A stretch of 64,000 bases of DNA from Dysgonomonas sp. PF1-14 (GCF_029892965.1 NZ_JARXWN010000016.1:35399-99398); one strand, 5' to 3'; counted from the stretch's first letter, positions 1 to 10,521 are shown. Notes: generated by a model not told the origin, from the sequence alone. Program-made: numbers and translations.

Positions 1-1792
1 CTCTCCATGCCGCCGATACGGATGGGAACCAACCCCATTTGTTATTGTCACCGAAGCGTGATGAACCATCGTTACGAACTGTAGCAGTCAACATATACTT
101 GTTCATCAGGCTATAGTTTACACGTCCGAAGAACGATACTAAGTTGGCTTTTGCCCTGTAAGAAGACACGTCTCCCTGACGGATATCCGATCCTGCAGCC
201 AGATTGTTATAAGAAAACTCGTCTGTATCGAATCCGCGACGTACCGCACCGAATCCTTCGGTCACATATTCCAGATATGAGTAACCACCCATTACATTTA
301 GCCTGTTGTCTTTATTGATGTCCTTATCATAGGTCAGGAATGTCTCCAACTGCATATTGCGTGTCTCATCCATGTTTCTCTGTCCACGTCCTTTTTCTGT
401 TTCCCCATCCAGTTTTGCATAGGTAGGAACATAAAAGCGTGTTTGCAAAGAGTTGTATTCGTATGATCCGTTAGCAGATGCTTTCAGTCCGTCGATGATA
501 GTCAGTTCAATCTTACCATATCCTAACAAGCGTGTACGCGAATTAGAAGCGTTTCTGTTTACTGCGATCTCTAGTGGATTTTCTGTATTTGTTCCTGCTA
601 TCTGAGTGAAGTTTCCGTTTTCGTCATATACAGGTGTAGTCGGGTTCTGATTGGCGATACGCTCAAATACACGGTTATCGAAAGGATTCCAGTTATCGCG
701 GCTACCGGTAACTCCGGCTTCCAGTTTCAGGCGTCTGTTCAGTCCGTACTGATGAGCCGATACGCTACCCGCAATGCGGTTCATGCTGCTTTCTTTCATT
801 ACTCCCTGACTGTTCAGATAGGTAATAGAAGCACTGTAACCACTATCCTTACCTACATTGCTGAAATAAAGATTGTGAGAATGTGTAAATGCTGTACGCT
901 CCAATTCTTTTTGCCAATCGGTATCACCACCGTTGTCAACATAATTGGCAATGTTATTGTCTTTTACATATGATCTCCATTCGCCTGCTGTAAGGAAATC
1001 GAGATGTTTAGGCACATAACCTGCAGCAGCGTAACCGTTATACTGAATGCTGCGTGCTTCCCTGTCGCTGGAACGGCTTGTAGTGATAATGATAACACCA
1101 TTGGCTCCACGCGAACCATAGATAGCTGCAGACGAAGCGTCTTTAAGGACGTCTATGGAAAGTATTTCCGAAGGCTGTACTGTATTGATGTCCACTCCCG
1201 GTATACCGTCGACAACGATGAGCGGCGAGTTGCTGGCAGCCAGTGATGTACCTCCTCTGAGACGTATAGATGCTCCGGCGGAAGGATCTCCCGAACTTTG
1301 CACTACGGACAATCCCGAGATTTTACCCTGCAACACCTGCTCGGCTGATGTAACAACGCCTTTTTTCAGGTCTTCCTGTCCCACCGAAGCGATGGAGCCT
1401 GTGAGGTCGGATTTACGCATTGTACCGTATCCGATTCCCACAATAACCGTTTCTTTAAGTGCAATTGCATTCTCGGAAAGGACAATTTTCATGTCTCTTT
1501 CGGCCGTGGCTTTTAAGGAGTTAAATCCTATGTATGAGAATTCGAGGACACTACCCGCCGGGCAGTTCAACTCAAATCTACCGTCTATGTCAGTCATTGT
1601 TCCCTGAGTGGCGTTACCTTCCACTTTTACAGTAACTCCTGTCAGAGGCTCGTTTCTTTCATCTGTTACTGTTCCCGTAACAGATATGTTTTGCGCATGC
1701 ATCTGCACACTCATCCCTAAAAAGAAGAGGGCGAGGCAACAGGTGCGTATAATATGTTTATATGATATGTTATCTAATTTCATAGTTTCCAT
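1..1792 (-). CDS. SusC/RagA-family TonB-dependent outer-membrane receptor, 5' part only
   Basis: An open frame of about 597 codons enters at the left edge of the window and is read leftwards; its 3' end lies outside. After a signal peptide ending near MHAQ comes a carboxypeptidase-like beta-sandwich (VTGTVTDERNEPLTGV) and then a TonB plug with the SusC signatures LRGGTSL, VVDGIPG and YGSRGANGVIII. These are hallmarks of receptors that take up glycans or peptides together with a SusD lipoprotein. Two ATGs are possible: 1792 (METMKLDN) or 1783 (MKLDN). The neighbouring co-oriented DUF6377 regulator at 2235-3857 is a plausible controller. The substrate cannot be told. The SusD partner would be expected left of the window. 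Confidence 0.93.
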   Translation of the reverse strand, partial: METMKLDNISYKHIIRTCCLALFFLGMSVQMHAQNISVTGTVTDERNEPLTGVTVKVEGNATQGTMTDIDGRFELNCPAGSVLEFSYIGFNSLKATAERDMKIVLSENAIALKETVIVGIGYGTMRKSDLTGSIASVGQEDLKKGVVTSAEQVLQGKISGLSVVQSSGDPSAGASIRLRGGTSLAASNSPLIVVDGIPGVDINTVQPSEILSIDVLKDASSAAIYGSRGANGVIIITTSRSSDREARSIQYNGYAAAGYVPKHLDFLTAGEWRSYVKDNNIANYVDNGGDTDWQKELERTAFTHSHNLYFSNVGKDSGYSASITYLNSQGVMKESSMNRIAGSVSAHQYGLNRRLKLEAGVTGSRDNWNPFDNRVFERIANQNPTTPVYDENGNFTQIAGTNTENPLEIAVNRNASNSRTRLLGYGKIELTIIDGLKASANGSYEYNSLQTRFYVPTYAKLDGETEKGRGQRNMDETRNMQLETFLTYDKDINKDNRLNVMGGYSYLEYVTEGFGAVRRGFDTDEFSYNNLAAGSDIRQGDVSSYRAKANLVSFFGRVNYSLMNKYMLTATVRNDGSSRFGDNNKWGWFPSVSAAWR

Positions 1793-2049
1793 CTTTTGTT
1801 AATAATTAAATACTATTGATAATAGGTTAACTGATTAGTGCATCTGTCAATTGGACGGATACATAACCCACATTGCCGATATCGCTGCGTGCTGCAAACG
1901 ATAACATGACAGTCGATAAGGGAAAGGCAATAAAATGCTTCGGTAAGACTTCCATAGGTATAAGTTTTGGTTAATAATTATATGAAGTAATTTCAATCTC
2001 GTACCAGTTATACACATCAATCAAGATTTGATTCTCATATGTACTGATG

Positions 2050-2057
2050 CAAATGTA
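2050..2057 (-). promoter_or_regulatory. Candidate -7 box for the SusC gene
   Basis: TACATTTG on the minus strand fits the Bacteroidetes -7 consensus TAnnTTTG. It would give a 5' leader of about 250 nt for the SusC gene. No clear -33 TTG lies at the expected spacing, so this is tentative. The rest of 1793-2234 is AT-rich and shows no gene. Confidence 0.4.
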
Positions 2058-2234
2058 GGCGGGGTAAACCGCAAGATGAAATTTCTAACGGAATATATAA
2101 TGATTTTTGCACAAGGATTTCACACAAACAGCTGACAATAAACAGATTGCATATTTGCCAAAAACAGAAAAATATAACGGTAATATAACGAAAGAAAGGT
2201 TAAAAAAATGACCTCAAGTCGATGGAAAAGATAA

Positions 2235-3857
2235 TTAATGTGGCGAAGTACGAACAGTTTTTATTTCCATTATTCTTTGTTCAAATTGTTCATTCGGAAT
2301 AATGGATTTGTTCTTCACCTTTGTCTTATATGTATTGATGGTGTTCACCGAATAGTCTAGAAATTTAGCGATACGCTCGCTTTCGTATATTCCAAGACGG
2401 ATAAGTGCAAATATGCGCAGTTCGGGTGTAAGTCCTTTATTTATATCGAAAACAATAACGTCTTCGGGTTTGAACAGGCTGTTATATTCTTCTATAAAGT
2501 CGGGAAAAAGCCGCAGGAATGTCTGATCGAAAGAGGAATACATATTCTCACGCTCTTTTTTCAGGTCAGATTCTTTGAGTAACGAACGTATATCATCGTA
2601 CTGGCGTGCCACTATTTTACGGTCGATAGTGCGGTACAAGGTCTCGAGACGTTCTATATATTCCGATTTGCCATACAGCGTCTGCACGATATATTCGTCC
2701 TTGATCTCATTTGCCTCCATCATTTTTACATTAGCGGCTTTCAGATCCTTATTCTGTTCATATATAGTACGTCTGGCTCTTTTCAGACGTTTCACCTGCT
2801 TGTATATAATAACTGTTGCGCCCAAAAGCAGCAGGAAGAGAAATGATACTATTCCGGCAAATATCATCAGATTGTTACGCTCCTTCTCCACCATACTCAA
2901 CCGTTCCTTCTCTATAATGGGCAGAATCTGGCTGATCTGCATCTTGCGCTGGCGGGCATTGTAGAAATTGGCATCTTCCATTGCTATACGCACATAGGTG
3001 TTGGCCCGGCTCATATCACCGTTTTCGTACAGAATACTTGCCAGATTCTGCAAAGCTACTGCTTCTTTAGTTGCCGACTTGATGTCGCCAATAGCTGCCT
3101 GTGCAAGATAATATATAGCTTTATCCGTATCTCCAAGTTCGGAATACATGTATCCGATGCACGATGTGCCGATAGCATATGTGTGATCGTCTATACCGGG
3201 CAGATGCAATAATGTCTGGAATGCGTCGATAGCTGCGGGAAAATTGCGCTGCTGCATCCGTTTCAGTCCTACAATATTCCATATCTCTGCCGATTCGGCA
3301 GGCAGGTAAGTAATCGCCGAATCGCAATACTGGACACCTTTCTGGATATAATCGTTACTGAAAAACTCTCCTGCACCGTAATCTGCCATATCGTAGTACA
3401 ACCTTGCCAACAGAGAGTAATAGTCCATCTTGATATCTTTGGGGGCATTCTTCATATCCATTGTACCCGTGATATCGGAAGCCTCCTTGAACAATCCGGA
3501 AGATAAATAGCAAAAAGCAATCTGCTGCTTTGCTTCCATAATCTTATATGTATCGGCAAGTCTATCGGCAATATCTAATGATTTGCGGGCATACACATAA
3601 GCCGAATCGTATTTGTATGATTTGTATTCGCCAAATAATTCGGTGTACAGTGTAAATCTTTCAGAGTCACCATTGACATTAGCAACCTTCTTCCTCAGAA
3701 TGTTTATCCTGTCTTCGCGCTGTCGCACATAATCGTCTATCTGCTTTACATACTTATCCAGTTCTTTCAGCGCTTCATCGACATTCTCCTGTGGCGCAGC
3801 AACAGAATTTGCAATATTAAGGATAAAAAGGAATAGTATTATAAAGATTCTTTTCAT
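2235..3857 (-). CDS. DUF6377-type membrane-anchored TPR/HTH regulator
   Basis: This 540-residue protein starts with a signal peptide (about residues 1-20). Helical TPR-like repeats fill about residues 30-310. One transmembrane segment (LMIFAGIVSFLFLLLLGATV, about 325-345) is followed by a coiled coil and a C-terminal LuxR/GerE-like helix-turn-helix (ERIAKFLDYSVNTINTYKTK). The layout of periplasmic TPR sensor, single membrane pass and cytoplasmic HTH matches Bacteroidetes regulators that sit beside SusC/SusD loci. It is separated from the SusC gene by 442 bp and read in the same direction, so control of that locus is the natural inference. The length is typical and no damage is visible. Confidence 0.85.
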   Translation of the reverse strand: MKRIFIILFLFILNIANSVAAPQENVDEALKELDKYVKQIDDYVRQREDRINILRKKVANVNGDSERFTLYTELFGEYKSYKYDSAYVYARKSLDIADRLADTYKIMEAKQQIAFCYLSSGLFKEASDITGTMDMKNAPKDIKMDYYSLLARLYYDMADYGAGEFFSNDYIQKGVQYCDSAITYLPAESAEIWNIVGLKRMQQRNFPAAIDAFQTLLHLPGIDDHTYAIGTSCIGYMYSELGDTDKAIYYLAQAAIGDIKSATKEAVALQNLASILYENGDMSRANTYVRIAMEDANFYNARQRKMQISQILPIIEKERLSMVEKERNNLMIFAGIVSFLFLLLLGATVIIYKQVKRLKRARRTIYEQNKDLKAANVKMMEANEIKDEYIVQTLYGKSEYIERLETLYRTIDRKIVARQYDDIRSLLKESDLKKERENMYSSFDQTFLRLFPDFIEEYNSLFKPEDVIVFDINKGLTPELRIFALIRLGIYESERIAKFLDYSVNTINTYKTKVKNKSIIPNEQFEQRIMEIKTVRTSPH

Positions 3858-4089
3858 ACGACTTTTTCAAACTACTAAGGTAGGAAAAACTTATTTACTT
3901 TAAATATTAAAAGTTAAAGTTTCTTTTTGGGGAAATATTTCCGGCATTTATCCGAAGGTATTTTTAACTACATGAATTATTGAAAAAGAGGTTTATCTAT
4001 ATGTCAGTTAGCAGTGATCAGTCAACAGTTAACAATAGAAGTGATCTTTGACAAAATATATATTTAAAGAATTTAAAGTTTAAGAGTTT

Positions 4090-4133
4090 AAAGATTGAAA
4101 TTTCTGTCGGGTTTGTCAGGTTTTAGTTAAAAT
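4090..4133 (-). repeat. Dispersed intergenic repeat (motif TTTTAACTAAAACCTGACAA)
   Basis: Read on the minus strand, this segment begins TTTTAACTAAAACCTGACAA and continues through CCCGACAGAAATTTCAA. A near-identical stretch of about 45 bp lies in plus orientation at 14944-14990. The 20-bp head also occurs at 14614 and 14830 and at the 5' boundary of the orphan Rhs cassettes. It lies in the gap 3858-4242, which otherwise shows no gene. Confidence 0.8.
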
Positions 4134-4242
4134 GGTATTGAATATAGGGAATGTTTCGTCCCTCAGCATGGCAGAAACAAGATAGAGTAACAGATATAAA
4201 TAATAATGTCAAAAGTGTCAACTTTTCTCTAATAATTTGGCT

Positions 4243-4250
4243 TAACTTTG
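4243..4250 (+). promoter_or_regulatory. -7 promoter box of rpiA
   Basis: TAACTTTG matches TAnnTTTG. It overlaps the upstream in-frame ATG at 4248, so translation from that codon is unlikely and the ATG at 4275 is favoured. The -33 region is not obvious. Confidence 0.6.
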
Positions 4251-4274
4251 AAAGATCAAAGAAGTTGTACAAAT

Positions 4275-4973
4275 ATGGAATGGAATAATAACATCATAAA
4301 CAGCCTGAAGTGGTCTGCCGAGATAATCAACAGGGAAGGCAAGGAAAAGGTAGCAGCGGAAATTGCTGCAATGATGAAAGACGGAGACATTATAGGTGTA
4401 GGTTCGGGCTCGACAGTATATGTAGCGTTGCTTGCAATAGCCAAAAGGTTGAAAAAAGAAAATCTGAACATACAGGTTATTCCTTCTTCGATGGAAATAT
4501 CCATGACTTGCATTCAACTGGGAATACCACAAACAACACTTTCGGAAAAGAAACCGGACTGGACATTCGACGGAGCCGATGAGGTAGACCCTGACCGTAA
4601 TCTGATCAAAGGACGGGGTGGAGCTATGTTTAAAGAAAAATTACTGATATGCAACAGTACAAAAACATATATAATCGTAGATGAGTCTAAGTTTGTAGCC
4701 CGACTGGGAGAGAAGTTCCCCGTACCGATAGAAGTATTTCCTGCCGCATTGGTTTATGCGGATCAAAGGATAAAGGAGCTGGGAGCGCGTGATGTAATAT
4801 TAAGGATGGCTAAGGGGAAAGATGGCCCCATCATAACGGAGAACGGCAATTTTATACTGGATGCGTGGTTTGATGCTATTAATCCCAGTCTGGAAAGTCA
4901 AATAAAAAATGTTACGGGAGTTATCGAGAGTGGACTCTTCATAGGGTACGATGTAGGCATAATATCCATATAA
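4275..4973 (+). CDS. rpiA: Ribose-5-phosphate isomerase A
   Basis: Interconverts ribose 5-phosphate and ribulose 5-phosphate in the non-oxidative pentose phosphate pathway, in the cytoplasm. The 232-residue product has the RpiA signatures: the phosphate-binding loop GVGSGSTVYVAL, the catalytic DGADEVD stretch, KGRGGAMFKEKL, and the C-terminal VTGVIESGLF region. Length agrees with the family. An upstream ATG at 4248 sits inside the -7 promoter box, so 4275 is chosen. The gene stands alone on the plus strand between two minus-strand units and ends at a strong hairpin. Confidence 0.93.
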   Translation: MEWNNNIINSLKWSAEIINREGKEKVAAEIAAMMKDGDIIGVGSGSTVYVALLAIAKRLKKENLNIQVIPSSMEISMTCIQLGIPQTTLSEKKPDWTFDGADEVDPDRNLIKGRGGAMFKEKLLICNSTKTYIIVDESKFVARLGEKFPVPIEVFPAALVYADQRIKELGARDVILRMAKGKDGPIITENGNFILDAWFDAINPSLESQIKNVTGVIESGLFIGYDVGIISI

Positions 4974-4998
4974 CACGCTGATTAACAACTATATATAA

Positions 4999-5030
4999 AA
5001 CGGCCTCACATCTCCTGATATGAGGCCGTT
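4999..5030. terminator. Bidirectional hairpin terminator between rpiA and the GH97 gene
   Basis: Perfect 10-bp inverted repeat AACGGCCTCA / TGAGGCCGTT with a 12-nt loop, lying between convergent genes and followed by a T-rich stretch on the plus strand. Confidence 0.85.
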
Positions 5031-5051
5031 TATTATCTGATTATCAGTAAA

Positions 5052-7052
5052 TTATTGGCGTGTTATCTTTATCACATAGCCACCACCGGAAGCCATAGAT
5101 ATAGGGAGCTTCTTATCGGATGGGATGGTAATAACCTCCCTCTTATAATCACGAGCTACCTTATTGGCATTGACTCCATCTTTGAAGACTTCGCCCTTGA
5201 AGCTGCCCTCACCCAAGAAAGACAAGTCCAACTCCATCTTGCGAGAATCCCAGTTAGTCATTGAGCCGACGTACCATGTATCTCCTTTTTGGCGGGCAAT
5301 AGTTACATATTTACCGATCTCTCCGTTCAGGGCTATTGTATTGTCCCATACAGTAGGAACGGTAGCTATAAAGCCGGTACATTCTTCTTCACGCTCATAG
5401 TTGGAAGGACTGTCGCACAGCATATTCAACGGAGACTCGAATATAACATACTCAGCCAACTGACGACAACGTGTTCCCTGGCTCATGGCTTCGGAGTACA
5501 CACTGCGATAGTTTCCTTTGGTGGCATTGCGCATTGCACCCTGTGTATAGTCTATCGGGCCGGCAAGCATACGGATGAAAGGCATTGTGACATCATAAGT
5601 AACCTGATCGAGCTCGGAACCCGACCACTTCATTTGCTCCAAGCCATTCACACCTTCAAAGTTGATAACATTAGGATATGTACGTTGCAGACCTGTAGGC
5701 TTGTATGATCCGTGAAAGTCCATCAGCATCTTATACTTGGCTCCTATCTCGGCAGCACGGCGATGGAAGTCGACCATCGGCTGATCGTCCCTATCCATAA
5801 AGTCTACTTTGAAGCCTTTGATACCCATTTCGTGGTAGTGCTTGCAGATACCTTCAATGTCTTTGTTGAAAGCATAGTAGCCTGCCCAGAGGATAAGGCC
5901 AACGTTCTTCTTGTTGGCATAAGCGACCAGTTCTTTAAGGTCTATCTCAGGTACTACCTGAAGCAAGTCGGCTTGTAGGTTCACCGCCCAGCCTTCGTCA
6001 AGGATAACATACTCTATGCCATATTTGGAAGCGAAGTCTATATAATACTTGTATGTGGCATTGTTCACTCCTGTCTCGAAGTCTACTCCATAGAGGTTCC
6101 ATGTATTCCACCATTCCCAAGCTACCTTACCGGGCTTTACCCACGAGTAGTCGCCTTGTGCAGGAGTAGCCAGCTTGTAGACCATGTCGCTATCAGCAAG
6201 TTCGGCATCGTTAGCCGATACAACGACTATACGCCATGGGAAACTTGTAGCTCCATCGAACTTAGCAATGTATGATTCGCGAGATTTGACAAGCCCTTGC
6301 AGCATATTGTGCCCACCTTGCTGTATGTCTTTCGGATAAGGTGCAAAGATGCCTTTCAACGAAGCGGTACCGTCTGCCGGATAGAGGAACATACCCGGAT
6401 AGTTTATCAGGTCGGCTTCTGCTATGCAAACCTTCTTGCCGTTCACACCTTCTACTACCAAAGGGGATATACCAAGTCTCTTCTTATTCCATTCAGAGAG
6501 AGAGATGTGATGATACGGCTGCTCGAAAGAGTTCATATACTGGCTTTCAAGCGTACCTTCCGGCCTATTGGCATAGTTGACAAAAGCCTTACTATCGGAC
6601 GGGAAGTTAAATACAGCCTGTTCATTCTCTACTACAAAAGGTTTCTTCGATGTGGATACGAAACGGTAAGCTACTCCATCATTGTAGGCTCTGAATACGA
6701 TATTGTAATCGCCTTTGAACTTCAATGTGAGCTCGTTGTAGTTGTCTGCAACCTGCTTTCTCTTATATACAGGCGACTCTATCTGCTTATCTACCTTTGC
6801 TGTTGCAGAGCCTGATAATTTAGGAGCCACACCGTACGATGTACCATCAGCCAATGTCATTGACAGAGGTGATTTTGCCAGCATCAGGTCACCTTGATGT
6901 GATACTGAATACTCCACAGTTTTATCCACTACTATACTAGCCTCGAGTTTCCCATCTGGAGATTTCAGGCTAAATTGTTTCTGGGCAGTGATAGTCATTG
7001 AGCAGCATATCAGAATGCTGAGCAAAGACCAGATCAAATGGTTTCTTTTCAT
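5052..7052 (-). CDS. Glycoside hydrolase family 97 (SusB-like; probably a retaining alpha-galactosidase type)
   Basis: Secreted or periplasmic 666-residue enzyme with an N-terminal signal peptide (MKRNHLIWSLLSILICC...). An N-terminal beta-sandwich is followed by a TIM barrel with the GH97 landmarks WEWWNTW, YVILDEGWA, LILWAGYY and KGFKVDFMDRDDQ, then a C-terminal beta domain. In family 97, an Asp in the VDFMDRD strand is the nucleophile of retaining members, whereas inverting SusB-type members use Glu bases. The Asp here points to the retaining, alpha-galactosidase-like group. It is the last gene of the NahK-GH109-GH2-GH97 operon, 19 bp after GH2. Substrate specificity is inferred. Confidence 0.9.
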   Translation of the reverse strand: MKRNHLIWSLLSILICCSMTITAQKQFSLKSPDGKLEASIVVDKTVEYSVSHQGDLMLAKSPLSMTLADGTSYGVAPKLSGSATAKVDKQIESPVYKRKQVADNYNELTLKFKGDYNIVFRAYNDGVAYRFVSTSKKPFVVENEQAVFNFPSDSKAFVNYANRPEGTLESQYMNSFEQPYHHISLSEWNKKRLGISPLVVEGVNGKKVCIAEADLINYPGMFLYPADGTASLKGIFAPYPKDIQQGGHNMLQGLVKSRESYIAKFDGATSFPWRIVVVSANDAELADSDMVYKLATPAQGDYSWVKPGKVAWEWWNTWNLYGVDFETGVNNATYKYYIDFASKYGIEYVILDEGWAVNLQADLLQVVPEIDLKELVAYANKKNVGLILWAGYYAFNKDIEGICKHYHEMGIKGFKVDFMDRDDQPMVDFHRRAAEIGAKYKMLMDFHGSYKPTGLQRTYPNVINFEGVNGLEQMKWSGSELDQVTYDVTMPFIRMLAGPIDYTQGAMRNATKGNYRSVYSEAMSQGTRCRQLAEYVIFESPLNMLCDSPSNYEREEECTGFIATVPTVWDNTIALNGEIGKYVTIARQKGDTWYVGSMTNWDSRKMELDLSFLGEGSFKGEVFKDGVNANKVARDYKREVITIPSDKKLPISMASGGGYVIKITRQ

Positions 7053-7071
7053 TCTCAGGTTATTATATCAA

Positions 7072-10000
7072 TTAGTATTTATATCCTATCCTTTTAGCAG
7101 CTTCGGCCTGACTACCAATCGGAATAAGGGTAAAGCCCCATTTGTATTCCTTATTGGCTGCTATGCTATATTCGGGTTCTGGTCTGGCTCCCCAGCTATT
7201 GTAACCGGCTACACCGTATTGTCTCATGTCAACACAGACTTCCACAAAGTTGCGTGGCGTGATGTCTGTCTCATGTGTCTGCTTTCTCAGTACATCCTTC
7301 GCCTCTTCCGGATTTTTATTGGCTATCTCTTGCGGAGACATATTGCGCCATTGATAGTCGGCATCGGATTCCTGTGCATCAAAGTCTTCAACCGAATTGC
7401 GCAGAGCATTGAATCCTATTGTTTTATCTGCTTCGATAAGAAGACCTTTTCCTCCGGCCTGATTCAGAGCTACCCAACGTGTATCGGTATGGTGACCGTT
7501 TTCCTGAGGGCGTACATACGGATAATACATATCTTCAGCCGTAGTGGTATAAAGCCCTACAATCGTTCCTTTATGGCGATCGAGATAGTTCTCTTCAGGC
7601 CCGCGCCCAAGATATTGCACCTGACTCATTGTTGCAGGGAGGCGGAAACGCACTCCTATACGCGGCACCTCCAGCTTGGAGCTCTCTCTTCTTTGGCGAT
7701 CTCTTTCAGCGCTTTCAGACTGTGTGGCTTCTTTAGCTTCAGCTGTCAACTCAGCTTTCGCTTCATCGGCAGTAGCTGCAGTGAACGTTATCTCTGCATT
7801 TACAATTCCGGACGGATACACTTTATAGTTGACAATGTAATCGTTGCCCGCCGGCAATTCATAATTGACTGATAATAATGCCAGATTGCCATCCATACGA
7901 GCGGTTGCCTTCGACACCTTGAAGTTCTTACTAGACTGTTTCCATATCTGCAAGCGCTTAGGTGCTCCGTTACCATAATCGTTATCAGTAGGCCCTCTCC
8001 AGAAGTTAGGCTGAATACCGAAACCTTCTGTGAAATACTCCTGTCCGTCTACCTTATAAGATGTAACAAGACCCTGTTTCTTATCAAATACAAAACTAAC
8101 CTTTGAGGACGCTATGCTTATAGTATTACCCGACTCTGACACTTCAAGTTTCGCCCCGCTTGTATTCTTATATTCCTGCTTTCCTACTGCCAGAGGCAGC
8201 TCAAATTGGTCATACGCTATAATATGTCCTATCGGAGTCAATGGCTCAGTTGTTTTCGTTGAGACTTCGAAGTCAACAAAATATTCCATACCTGGTTTAA
8301 CCTTTAAGCCCGAAGTTTGCAAGGTTACTATCGTTGAGTCCTGTGGGCTAAGAGTTAACGGCAGAGCTACCTCTTTCATCACCTTCCCGTTCTCCAGTAT
8401 CTTGTACTTCACATTATATGCTGACAAATCAGAGAAGTAGAAACGGTTCTTGATCTTCACCTGTCCTTTGTTCAGGTCTCCGGCCTCAAAGCCTACATTC
8501 TGATGTACATATTTCACTTCTGCCATTGCCGGGTGAGGGCTTTGATCGGGATTGACAATACCATCGGCCACAAAGTTACCGTCTGACGGCTGGTCTTTGC
8601 CGAAGTCGCCTCCATAAGCCCAATAATCTTTACCATCCTTATTTTTGATCTTAACGGCATGGTCTATCCATTCCCAGATATATCCTCCCTGTAGGTTCGG
8701 GTATCTGTAGACTTGTACCCATTGGTCGTACAGGTTTCCGGAAGAGTTGCCCATAGCATGGGAATATTCGGAAGGAACATACGGGCGGTTATCTGAATTA
8801 TCGTGATAGCGTCCGTTCTTACCATAATACTCGAATGATTTAGCTGACGGATACTGAGGTACGATCATGTCGGTATTCCAGTCTTCCAGCGCCCTTTCAT
8901 AATTTACCGGACGTGCCATCAGATCTTTATCCAGTTCTTTCAATAGTGCGTAAGCGTTATAGAAGTTAAATCCGTTTCCGGCCTCATTTCCCATCGACCA
9001 GATGGTCAGGGACGCATAGTTCTTGTTGCGTTCAAACATATTGCGGATACGGGACAGATGGCTTTCCAGATAGTCGGGATTGTGTCCCAAAGTACCCCTC
9101 TTCTTTCCATCCAGATGTCCTACAGAGCCTTTACGCATATCGTCCTGATAGATGGTATAGTACATACCATGCGACTCTATATTGGCTTCATCATATACAT
9201 AGATACCATATTCGTCACACATTTCGTAAAACTTACGATCTTGCGGATAGTGGCTCAGACGTACCGAGTTGATGTTATTAAGTCTCATCAGTTCGAAGTT
9301 GCGACGCATATTTTCCGGAGTAAGGTAATGTCCGGTCTCTACGGTCTCATGTATATTAGTCCCTTTCAACTTGATAGGCTGACCATTTACAAAGAACAGC
9401 CTGAGTGGCTTCTTATTTACGATTATGTCTGTATTCTTCATCTCTATCTTACGGAATCCAACCTTAAACGGAACAACTTCAACTGTCTTTCCTCCGTCTT
9501 CTACCGACATAGTCAATCGATAAAGGTTCGGGGACTCGGAAGTCCATGTAGAGACACTGTTTATAGTGGCATCAAAATCAGCTGTAGCCAAACTATTCGC
9601 CTTTACTCCAACTGATTTAGAGCCTGATGCGACTGCCTTACCCTTCTGGTCGATAAGCTCATATTTTACTGTTATGTTTTTATCAGTACTGTTTGTATTC
9701 TTGAGGTCTATCCCCAGTTTGAACAGGCCATCTTTATAGGCATCATTCAATGTAGAAACCACCCTGAAATCTTTGATAGCCGCTTTAGGCTGAGACCAGA
9801 TGAAGATATCCCGTTCTATCCCACTCATGCGCAGAAAGTCCTGGCACTCGAGCCATGAACCTGTACTCCAACGGAATATCTTAAGCGTAAGCACATTCTT
9901 TCCTGCATTCAGATACGGATTGATCAGAAATTCGGCAGGGTCTTTAGAGTCTTCACTATAACCTACTTCTTTACCGTTCACATATACATAGACACCTGAT

Positions 10001-10521
10001 TTGGCTCCTGCTATATGCAGGTAGATATCTCTTTGCATCCAATCAGCCGGTATATCTATATCGCGGCGATACACTCCCACCGGATTTTCTTCCGGCAATA
10101 GTGGAGGGGTCGGATTGTAGGTAGCAAATTCGTATGGCTGGTTTACATAAAAGGCTTCGCCATAACCTTGCAATTCCCAGTTGCCCGGGACTGTAATATC
10201 AGTCCAACTACTTGTACTCAGCGAAGGGTCTGTTATATTGTCGGGAAGCTTTTTGTAGCCATCCACGAAGTAGAACTTCCATGTTCCGTTCAACGGATAA
10301 TAGTATCTGCTGACACTATATTCGCCATAGGCACCTTGTATAGACCTTAGTGCATCGGCAATATTTTCATAACTCATGAAGGTGGTGCGGGGAGCTTCTT
10401 TATTGACTCCAACGACACTAATATCCTGCCAATAAGGCAACTGCGATTTCACTGGAGAAACCAGTATTGCAGATAACAGGATAATAAGAAAGAGCAGTCT
10501 TTCTTTTGTAATTGTACGCAT
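7072..10521 (-). CDS. Glycoside hydrolase family 2 beta-galactosidase, LacZ-like
   Basis: A 1149-residue secreted enzyme with a signal peptide, sugar-binding and Ig-like domains, a GH2 TIM barrel and a C-terminal beta-galactosidase small-chain domain. The acid/base Glu is in SMGNEAGNG and the nucleophile Glu in PSEYSHAMGNSSGN. WRGPTDNDYG and GRGPEENY are typical of LacZ-type enzymes. An unusual Glu/Ala-rich charged insert (TADEAKAELTAEAKEATQ and following) interrupts the small-chain domain and may be a surface loop. Third gene in the glycan operon, consistent with removal of beta-linked galactose before GH109 and kinase action. Confidence 0.92.
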   Translation of the reverse strand: MRTITKERLLFLIILLSAILVSPVKSQLPYWQDISVVGVNKEAPRTTFMSYENIADALRSIQGAYGEYSVSRYYYPLNGTWKFYFVDGYKKLPDNITDPSLSTSSWTDITVPGNWELQGYGEAFYVNQPYEFATYNPTPPLLPEENPVGVYRRDIDIPADWMQRDIYLHIAGAKSGVYVYVNGKEVGYSEDSKDPAEFLINPYLNAGKNVLTLKIFRWSTGSWLECQDFLRMSGIERDIFIWSQPKAAIKDFRVVSTLNDAYKDGLFKLGIDLKNTNSTDKNITVKYELIDQKGKAVASGSKSVGVKANSLATADFDATINSVSTWTSESPNLYRLTMSVEDGGKTVEVVPFKVGFRKIEMKNTDIIVNKKPLRLFFVNGQPIKLKGTNIHETVETGHYLTPENMRRNFELMRLNNINSVRLSHYPQDRKFYEMCDEYGIYVYDEANIESHGMYYTIYQDDMRKGSVGHLDGKKRGTLGHNPDYLESHLSRIRNMFERNKNYASLTIWSMGNEAGNGFNFYNAYALLKELDKDLMARPVNYERALEDWNTDMIVPQYPSAKSFEYYGKNGRYHDNSDNRPYVPSEYSHAMGNSSGNLYDQWVQVYRYPNLQGGYIWEWIDHAVKIKNKDGKDYWAYGGDFGKDQPSDGNFVADGIVNPDQSPHPAMAEVKYVHQNVGFEAGDLNKGQVKIKNRFYFSDLSAYNVKYKILENGKVMKEVALPLTLSPQDSTIVTLQTSGLKVKPGMEYFVDFEVSTKTTEPLTPIGHIIAYDQFELPLAVGKQEYKNTSGAKLEVSESGNTISIASSKVSFVFDKKQGLVTSYKVDGQEYFTEGFGIQPNFWRGPTDNDYGNGAPKRLQIWKQSSKNFKVSKATARMDGNLALLSVNYELPAGNDYIVNYKVYPSGIVNAEITFTAATADEAKAELTAEAKEATQSESAERDRQRRESSKLEVPRIGVRFRLPATMSQVQYLGRGPEENYLDRHKGTIVGLYTTTAEDMYYPYVRPQENGHHTDTRWVALNQAGGKGLLIEADKTIGFNALRNSVEDFDAQESDADYQWRNMSPQEIANKNPEEAKDVLRKQTHETDITPRNFVEVCVDMRQYGVAGYNSWGARPEPEYSIAANKEYKWGFTLIPIGSQAEAAKRIGYKY

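Noticed and set aside
6297..7872. Long plus-strand open frames opposite GH97 and GH2
   Set aside because: They are antisense to well-supported enzymes, lack family features and have low-complexity hydrophobic composition typical of shadow frames.
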